From the NCBI GenBank assembly GCA_023151255.1, contig JAKLJG010000003.1:248001-312000 (forward strand): a DNA stretch of 64,000 nt. The letters are read 5' to 3'. The notes beneath the pieces are model-generated. The model saw only the letters and a program-made list of their open reading frames with translations. It ran no database searches and was not told where the DNA came from. The position numbers and the translations under genes are program-made. Shown here piece after piece: positions 59,545-64,000 of this stretch; positions within the stretch are counted from its first letter, which is position 1, and every line of letters starts with the position of its first letter. This DNA comes from Cyclobacteriaceae bacterium. Its GTDB lineage: Bacteria; Bacteroidota; Bacteroidia; Cytophagales; Cyclobacteriaceae.

Positions 59545-60828
59545 ATGGACATTCAGAAATTATATGAAATCTTCCGGAAGAGCGGAAAAGTTTCTACCGA
59601 TACACGAAAGATAGAGGCGGGCTCTGTTTTTTTTGCCCTGAAGGGAGAAAAATTTGACGGCAACGAGTTTGCCGGTGAGGCATTGACCAAAGGCGCTGCA
59701 TACGCAGTAATTGACAATCCGCTCTATAATAAAGGAGAGCATTTCGTTGTAGTGGATGATGTCCTTACCGCGCTTCAGCAGCTGGCCCGGCATCACCGCC
59801 AGCAGCTGACCATTCCGGTAATCGGGTTAACCGGATCCAACGGAAAAACAACATCGAAAGAATTACTTTATGCCGTGTTGGCCAAAAAGTTTAAAGCGTT
59901 TGCCACGAAGGGAAATCTGAACAACCACATTGGTGTGCCTTTATCCATTCTATCGATTGATAGTATGATTGAGGTTACGGTGATTGAAATGGGCGCCAAC
60001 CATGTTGGCGAAATTGCAGCCCTGAGCGCCATCGCCAACCCAACGCATGGATTTATTACCAACATCGGCAAGGCGCATATCGGCACGTTTGGCGGATTTG
60101 ATAATATTATTCGCGGTAAGTCGGAATTGTACATGCACTTAATCAACAACCAGGGCACCGTGTTCATCAATTCACAAAATCCGATTTTGTTTAATATGGC
60201 TAAGCGATTTAAGAATCCGGTGCTCTACCCGGCCAAAGGCGATTACTATCATTGCGAGATGATAAGTGCAGATCCGTATATTAAAATCCTCACTGAAAGT
60301 GGACGCGAAGTGCAGACAAAATTGCTGGGTACTTACAATTTTGAAAACATTGCCACCGCACTTTGTATTGGTAAATATTTTGGTGTGGATGAAAAGTTAG
60401 CAAACCAGGCGGTGGCTGACTATGAGCCGGCCAACATGCGCTCGCAGGTAGTTAAAAAAGCAACCAACACAATCATCCTTGATGCGTACAACGCCAACCC
60501 AAGTTCGATGGAAGCGGCCATCCGAAGCATTGCTGACATGAAGGCTGAAAAAAAGGTACTCATCCTGGGCGATATGTTTGAGTTGGAAGAAGAGGCTGAA
60601 CGGGAGCATCGGAACATCGGTAAACTGGTTTGCGACCTTGGCTTTACCAATGTTTTATTGTGTGGCGATTTGATGCGCTATGCATTTAAAGAATTTCCAA
60701 AAGCCAACCATTTTAATAAAAAAGAAGAGTTATTGAGCTTTCTGAAACAAAACCCCATCAGCGAATCAACCATATTGGTAAAAGCTTCGCGTGGAGTAGG
60801 ATTAGAGGCGGTAATGGATGTGATTTAG
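59545..60828 (+). CDS. murF: UDP-N-acetylmuramoyl-tripeptide--D-alanyl-D-alanine ligase
   Basis: The 427-residue Mur ligase adds D-Ala-D-Ala to the peptidoglycan precursor using ATP. From ATG 59545 it has an N-terminal UDP-binding domain (VSTDTRKIEAGSVFFALKG, about 17-35), the ATP P-loop GLTGSNGKTTSK (95-105), EMGANHVGEIA, and the C-terminal ligase domain with DAYNANPSSM. TATCTTGG at 59523-59530 is a near -7 element. The gene has no adjacent division/cell-wall genes and stands with a DUF2461 gene 17 bases downstream. Confidence 0.95.
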   Translation: MDIQKLYEIFRKSGKVSTDTRKIEAGSVFFALKGEKFDGNEFAGEALTKGAAYAVIDNPLYNKGEHFVVVDDVLTALQQLARHHRQQLTIPVIGLTGSNGKTTSKELLYAVLAKKFKAFATKGNLNNHIGVPLSILSIDSMIEVTVIEMGANHVGEIAALSAIANPTHGFITNIGKAHIGTFGGFDNIIRGKSELYMHLINNQGTVFINSQNPILFNMAKRFKNPVLYPAKGDYYHCEMISADPYIKILTESGREVQTKLLGTYNFENIATALCIGKYFGVDEKLANQAVADYEPANMRSQVVKKATNTIILDAYNANPSSMEAAIRSIADMKAEKKVLILGDMFELEEEAEREHRNIGKLVCDLGFTNVLLCGDLMRYAFKEFPKANHFNKKEELLSFLKQNPISESTILVKASRGVGLEAVMDVI

Positions 60829-60845
60829 TAGAGCAAACCATAGAA

Positions 60846-61499
60846 ATGGAGAAAATCTTACAATTCCTGAAAGGTGTTGCAAAAAATAACAACCGCGAAT
60901 GGTTCGAAAAAAATAAATCGCGTTACCTGGAGGCCAAAACAACTTTTGAAGAGTTTCTGGAGGTATTGCATAAAGAGTTATTGAAGTTTGATGAGAGTCT
61001 GGCGGGGCTGAATCCGCGCAAGCAGGCTTTCCGCATTTACCGCGATGTGCGCTTCAGCAAAGACAAACGTCCTTATAAGGTAAACATGGGCGCAGCCTTC
61101 TCAGCCCATGGAAAAATGGAGCAGGAACCCGGCTATTATATTCATATTGAACCGGGTAAAAGTTTTGTGGCGGGCGGATTATATATGCCTAACCCGGTGA
61201 ATCTGGTAAAGGTTCGTCAGGAGATTGATTACAATACCGAAAGGTTTTTGAAGATACTTGCCGATAAAAAATTTGCAACATACTTCTCAGGGCTTGATAA
61301 TTTCGACCGCGTAAAAACTGCCCCTAAGGGCTATGTAAAAGACCATCCTCATATTAATTTACTAAAAAACAAAAGTTTTGTGGTCTCGCATTCCTTCAGC
61401 GATGCACAAGTGAAGGATAACCTATTTATGAAAAATGTTGTCGGGGTATGTAAAGCAGTTAAACCCCTGAATGATTTTTTAAAAGAGGCATTGCAATAA
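60846..61499 (+). CDS. DUF2461 domain protein
   Basis: The 217-residue protein matches DUF2461 (TIGR02453) by the start LQFLKGVAKNNNREWFEKNKSRY, the central FRIYRDVRFSKDKRPYKVNMGAAF and GYYIHIEPGKSFVAGGLYMP. No enzymatic function is established for the family. It lies 17 bases downstream of murF on the same strand and shares a terminator with the convergent secreted-protein gene. Confidence 0.88.
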   Translation: MEKILQFLKGVAKNNNREWFEKNKSRYLEAKTTFEEFLEVLHKELLKFDESLAGLNPRKQAFRIYRDVRFSKDKRPYKVNMGAAFSAHGKMEQEPGYYIHIEPGKSFVAGGLYMPNPVNLVKVRQEIDYNTERFLKILADKKFATYFSGLDNFDRVKTAPKGYVKDHPHINLLKNKSFVVSHSFSDAQVKDNLFMKNVVGVCKAVKPLNDFLKEALQ

Positions 61500-61502
61500 A
61501 GT

Positions 61503-61530
61503 AAAAAACCCCGATGTCATCGGGGCTTTT
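61503..61530. terminator. Bidirectional intrinsic terminator after DUF2461 gene
   Basis: CCCCGAT (61509-61515), a 3-base loop GTC, and ATCGGGG (61519-61525) form a 7-bp stem. AAAAAA precedes it and CTTTT follows, giving U-tracts on both strands in the 48-base convergent gap. Confidence 0.75.
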
Positions 61531-61547
61531 TACTGCAAGCTGAAGTA

Positions 61548-62570
61548 TTAGTTTGTCGTACCCAGAAATTCTTTCAACGTACTTTCAAGGTATTCATTAG
61601 CTGCACGGTACACGCTTTCTTTGTACACCTTCGCATCGCATGGCAACGGTTGGGCCATTGTCAGAAAGTTATCAGTAACGTTAAATATGGTTAGTGCACC
61701 TATATCGGTTCCCCAGTTATCCACCGAGGCTGTTTCAACGGCTTTATATTTTTTATCTTCAAATACTCCGGGTATATCCAGATTTTTTTTCAAGTGATAG
61801 TTGCTAATGGCCTGCACACCCAGGCTTTCCATAAATGCATAGGTAACCACTGTTTGTGGGAATTCACCAAAGGCTTGCGTGGTAGGCAGGGGATCTTTTT
61901 CAACGCGCAGGTAAGGCCTAAGCACAACTTTCACCAATCCTCCTACTGCATCCGAAAGCATTTTACTTCCACCCGACTGGGCATCTTCAACAAATGGCAC
62001 CAGGATATTCACTTTTACAACAGTGGCTTTAATGTCTTTTGAAATTTTAAGTGAGTTGTCTGTGAAAGTGCTTTTCTCTTTTCCCGAATCTTTGGTTTTT
62101 TTAATGAAGTACTCAAAACCGGTAGGCACTACAGTGATAAAGCCCGGATACTGTGCTTCACTTAATGTTCCGCCTTGTTTGCGTTCCCACCCCGCAAATT
62201 CCTTGATAGGCTGGGCTTCATCAGCCGAAACAATGGTGTAGCCGGCTTGCTGTAATTTTTCAATGTATTGTTGGTAGAGTTTATCGGTTATCTCCAGCAA
62301 ATCGGTGCTTTCAATACCCTTGGCAGCCAGTGTTAAACTGGCTTTGGCGGAACCGCGGTAGCCACCTCCCAATGTTCTGGATGCCTGATCTTTGTCTTCC
62401 TGTGTGTATAATAGTTGGTAGTTAACCCGAAACTGTGCGATGTAAATTCTTTTGGGTGAGTCTTTAAACTTGTTTTTGCCATATCCTGAATCTTTTAACT
62501 CAACGGCTTGTTGGGCAAGGGCTACACCCATCAGTATAGCCACTGAAAATGTTAGTATACTTTTTTTCAT
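61548..62570 (-). CDS. Secreted protein of unknown function
   Basis: From ATG 62570 the protein has 340 residues with a signal peptide (MKKSILTFSVAILMGVALAQ). The upstream frame to 62690 overlaps the response-regulator gene and is disfavoured. The mature protein has mixed alpha/beta character with GYTIVSADEAQPIKEF and a C-terminal helix ANEYLESTLKEFLG; no lipobox, barrel pattern or catalytic motif is clear. It is downstream of the response regulator on the same strand (91 bases), so it may be coregulated with or controlled by that system. I do not recognise a family. Confidence 0.65.
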   Translation of the reverse strand: MKKSILTFSVAILMGVALAQQAVELKDSGYGKNKFKDSPKRIYIAQFRVNYQLLYTQEDKDQASRTLGGGYRGSAKASLTLAAKGIESTDLLEITDKLYQQYIEKLQQAGYTIVSADEAQPIKEFAGWERKQGGTLSEAQYPGFITVVPTGFEYFIKKTKDSGKEKSTFTDNSLKISKDIKATVVKVNILVPFVEDAQSGGSKMLSDAVGGLVKVVLRPYLRVEKDPLPTTQAFGEFPQTVVTYAFMESLGVQAISNYHLKKNLDIPGVFEDKKYKAVETASVDNWGTDIGALTIFNVTDNFLTMAQPLPCDAKVYKESVYRAANEYLESTLKEFLGTTN

Positions 62571-62661
62571 AGTACTTGAAATTATGCCCGAAAAGTATTC
62601 CCGGATTTTGATTTGTTGTATACCGTAAACCCGCCATGTAAATACCGTGGCAGTACGGTAG

Positions 62662-63264
62662 CTAGTTGGTAAGCTTGTGGTTATATGCAAATTTTATTAA
62701 CCCAACCAACGTGTTGGTGTTGGCCTTTTTAAAGAGGTTTTTACGGTAGGTTTCTACGGTGCGCTCGCTCAACTTCAGGGTAGAGGCAATCTGTTTATTA
62801 GAGTATTCTTTCAAAATCAGTTTAAGCACTTCTCGTTCACGACCCGATAAACGGGGGGATTCTTCCGGTTGAAGAAGTGTATCTGTTAATTCAGCGCTAA
62901 TATACCGATGACCCCCCTTGATTTTTTCGAGGGCTGTTAGTAACTCTTGTTTACTTACGTTTTTAAGCAAGTAACCATTAAAGCCGGCTTTAATGGCCTT
63001 TCGGACTAACGGGCCCTCATCATGCATGCTGAGCAGTACACCCTTTAGGAGGGGGCGCCATTTGCGACATTGTTCAAATAGTTCAATGCCGTTTAGGTCG
63101 GGCATTTCGTAGTCGGTCAGCAATAGGTCGATTTCGTTTGCCTGAATAAACTTCAGTGCCTGCTGAGGCTCAGCAAAGATGGCAACTACTTCATACGGGT
63201 CGTCCAGTAGCTGGCTTAAGCCCTCAATAAAAATACGGTGGTCATCAACTAAAATTATTTTCAT
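62662..63264 (-). CDS. NarL/FixJ-type response regulator with LuxR HTH
   Basis: From ATG 63264 the protein has 200 residues. The receiver has DD at 7-8, phospho-acceptor Asp51 (LLLTDYEMPD) and KNVSKQEL with the conserved Lys; the C-terminal GerE helix-turn-helix (about 137-195) contains LSGREREVLKLILKEYSNKQIA and TVETYRKNLFKKA. It is transcribed after the kinase, whose 3' end overlaps its start by 20 bases, so the two form a cognate pair. The longer frame from 63312 starts inside the kinase gene and is not preferred. Confidence 0.92.
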   Translation of the reverse strand: MKIILVDDHRIFIEGLSQLLDDPYEVVAIFAEPQQALKFIQANEIDLLLTDYEMPDLNGIELFEQCRKWRPLLKGVLLSMHDEGPLVRKAIKAGFNGYLLKNVSKQELLTALEKIKGGHRYISAELTDTLLQPEESPRLSGREREVLKLILKEYSNKQIASTLKLSERTVETYRKNLFKKANTNTLVGLIKFAYNHKLTN

Positions 63265-64000
63265 AGTGATTAGTTGATACGGTTTTCGGGTAAGATAGTG
63301 GTATTTCGGCAATCAGGCTGCTGCCCTTCGAGTCGGGGTGTGAATCAATAAACACGGTTCCGTTAAGTAACTGAATGCGCGACTGGATGTTGTGCCAGCC
63401 GAACCCTTTTCCCTGATGAAGTACCTCGGGGTTAAAACCCGGGCCGTCATCTTCAATAACCAGCGATAGCAGCGAAGGATGACGCACCAGTTCTATATTG
63501 ATATGTAGGCATGATCCGTGTTTTAGAATGTTGTTAACCCACTCCTGGCATATTCTGTACAACGAAATTTCTGTTTGTTCAGTAAGGCGTTCATTCATGG
63601 ATGAAGCGGCCACATGTACCGATAGCTTTGTTGCGCGGTTAATACGTGCCGCCATTTCTTTCAAGGCTTCGATAAGCCCATGATTTACCAGAGTTTGCGG
63701 CTGCAGATTAAAGGCAATATTGCGTATTTCCTGGTGCATCTGGTCGAGTTGTTCGGCTACATTGAGCATCGGCCGGCTTGGTAATTGATTGATGATTAAG
63801 CGTGCAGAAGAAATAAACTGGCCGAGGCCATCGTGCAAATCTTTAGCGAACCGGGCGCGCTCTTTTTCTTCGGAGGCAATCACTGAACTGGTAAGGAGTT
63901 TTTGAAATTCCTGCTCGCGCAAGGTTGCTTCCTGCTGTTTTTTTATTGTAATCTGCTTACGCCAGAAGTAACCAATGACAATAAGCAATGCCAGTATGCT
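63245..64000 (-). CDS. HisKA_3 sensor histidine kinase, 5' part cut by the window end
   Basis: The frame is open to base 64000, so the N-terminus is missing; ATG 63988 lies in a membrane helix (SILALLIVIGYFW) and is not the true start. What remains is the tail of a transmembrane segment, a coiled-coil (EATLREQEFQKLLTSS), the HisKA_3 dimerisation helix with ERARFAKDLHDGLGQFIS (phospho-acceptor His), and a HATPase domain with IEDDGPGF and GFGWHNIQSRI. NarL-family kinases of this kind act with the LuxR regulator that follows. The sensor part is outside the window, so the signal is unknown. Confidence 0.88.
   Translation of the reverse strand, partial: SILALLIVIGYFWRKQITIKKQQEATLREQEFQKLLTSSVIASEEKERARFAKDLHDGLGQFISSARLIINQLPSRPMLNVAEQLDQMHQEIRNIAFNLQPQTLVNHGLIEALKEMAARINRATKLSVHVAASSMNERLTEQTEISLYRICQEWVNNILKHGSCLHINIELVRHPSLLSLVIEDDGPGFNPEVLHQGKGFGWHNIQSRIQLLNGTVFIDSHPDSKGSSLIAEIPLSYPKTVSTNHYENNFS

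Noticed and set aside
1-64000. tRNA, rRNA or riboswitch genes
   Set aside because: I found no cloverleaf, rRNA-like or recognisable riboswitch pattern in the gaps, all of which are under 300 bases; a covariance-model search would be needed for certainty.

Overview
This window reads as chromosomal DNA of a Bacteroidota bacterium, most likely order Cytophagales. The taxonomic inference rests on several signs. There is a type IX secretion C-terminal sorting domain at 57287-59491. A SusC-like TonB receptor with an STN domain is followed by a DUF4249 lipoprotein. Bacillithiol genes are present (bshC, ytxJ), as are the Bacteroidota-restricted families DUF4286, DUF4295, DUF6452 and DUF6048. Promoter-like TAnnTTTG elements occur instead of Shine-Dalgarno-led starts, and there is a long-insert Rho and a fused E1 alpha/beta dehydrogenase. 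Coding density is high, no gap reaches 300 bases, and I see no rRNA, tRNA, CRISPR, insertion sequence or prophage.

Layout. 1-12.3 kb: the tail of a cytochrome c biogenesis gene, an APC permease, lspA-ileS, an RND/MMPL exporter, an MtfA-like peptidase, glyS and a membrane histidine kinase. 12.4-20.8 kb: a universal stress protein coupled to a cation/proton antiporter, an SdpI-like protein, mazG, a small Cys-rich membrane protein, glmM, a cysteine desulfurase, an acetyl-CoA hydrolase/transferase and a DUF2520 protein. 20.8-33.7 kb: rho, serS, a prolyl oligopeptidase lipoprotein, GNAT, small conserved proteins, an exported superoxide dismutase, a 2OG-Fe(II) oxygenase with a chromate transporter, tonB, osmC and ytxJ. 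33.6-38.3 kb: a secreted basic repeat protein and the fused 2-oxoacid dehydrogenase E1. 38.4-42.6 kb: a DUF6364/PIN toxin-antitoxin pair in apparent operon with an M16 peptidase and ispF, then an AI-2E family permease and mnmD. 42.6-50.8 kb: an S9 peptidase and a TonB receptor / DUF4249 / MG2-domain cluster. 50.8-64 kb: folate cyclo-ligase, bshC, rimO, DUF6452-DUF6048, ftsY, DUF4295-rpmG-rpmB, a T9SS-sorted FG-GAP protein, murF, DUF2461, a secreted unknown, and a NarL-type response regulator with its kinase cut by the window end.

Most genes are housekeeping (translation, cell wall, secretion, redox). The most unusual signals are these. Two in-frame GC-rich palindromic insertions in ileS, 36 and 72 bases long, share their ends. 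A 180-bp exact-period repeat lies in a secreted basic protein. A toxin-antitoxin module is placed directly upstream of the essential gene ispF with a 1-nt spacing. The receptor/DUF4249/MG2 cluster is uncharacterised, and its last protein appears to carry a TonB plug-like segment. Several genes have promoter elements abutting the start codon, suggesting leaderless mRNAs. All function calls come from reading the translated sequence; none was checked by database search.
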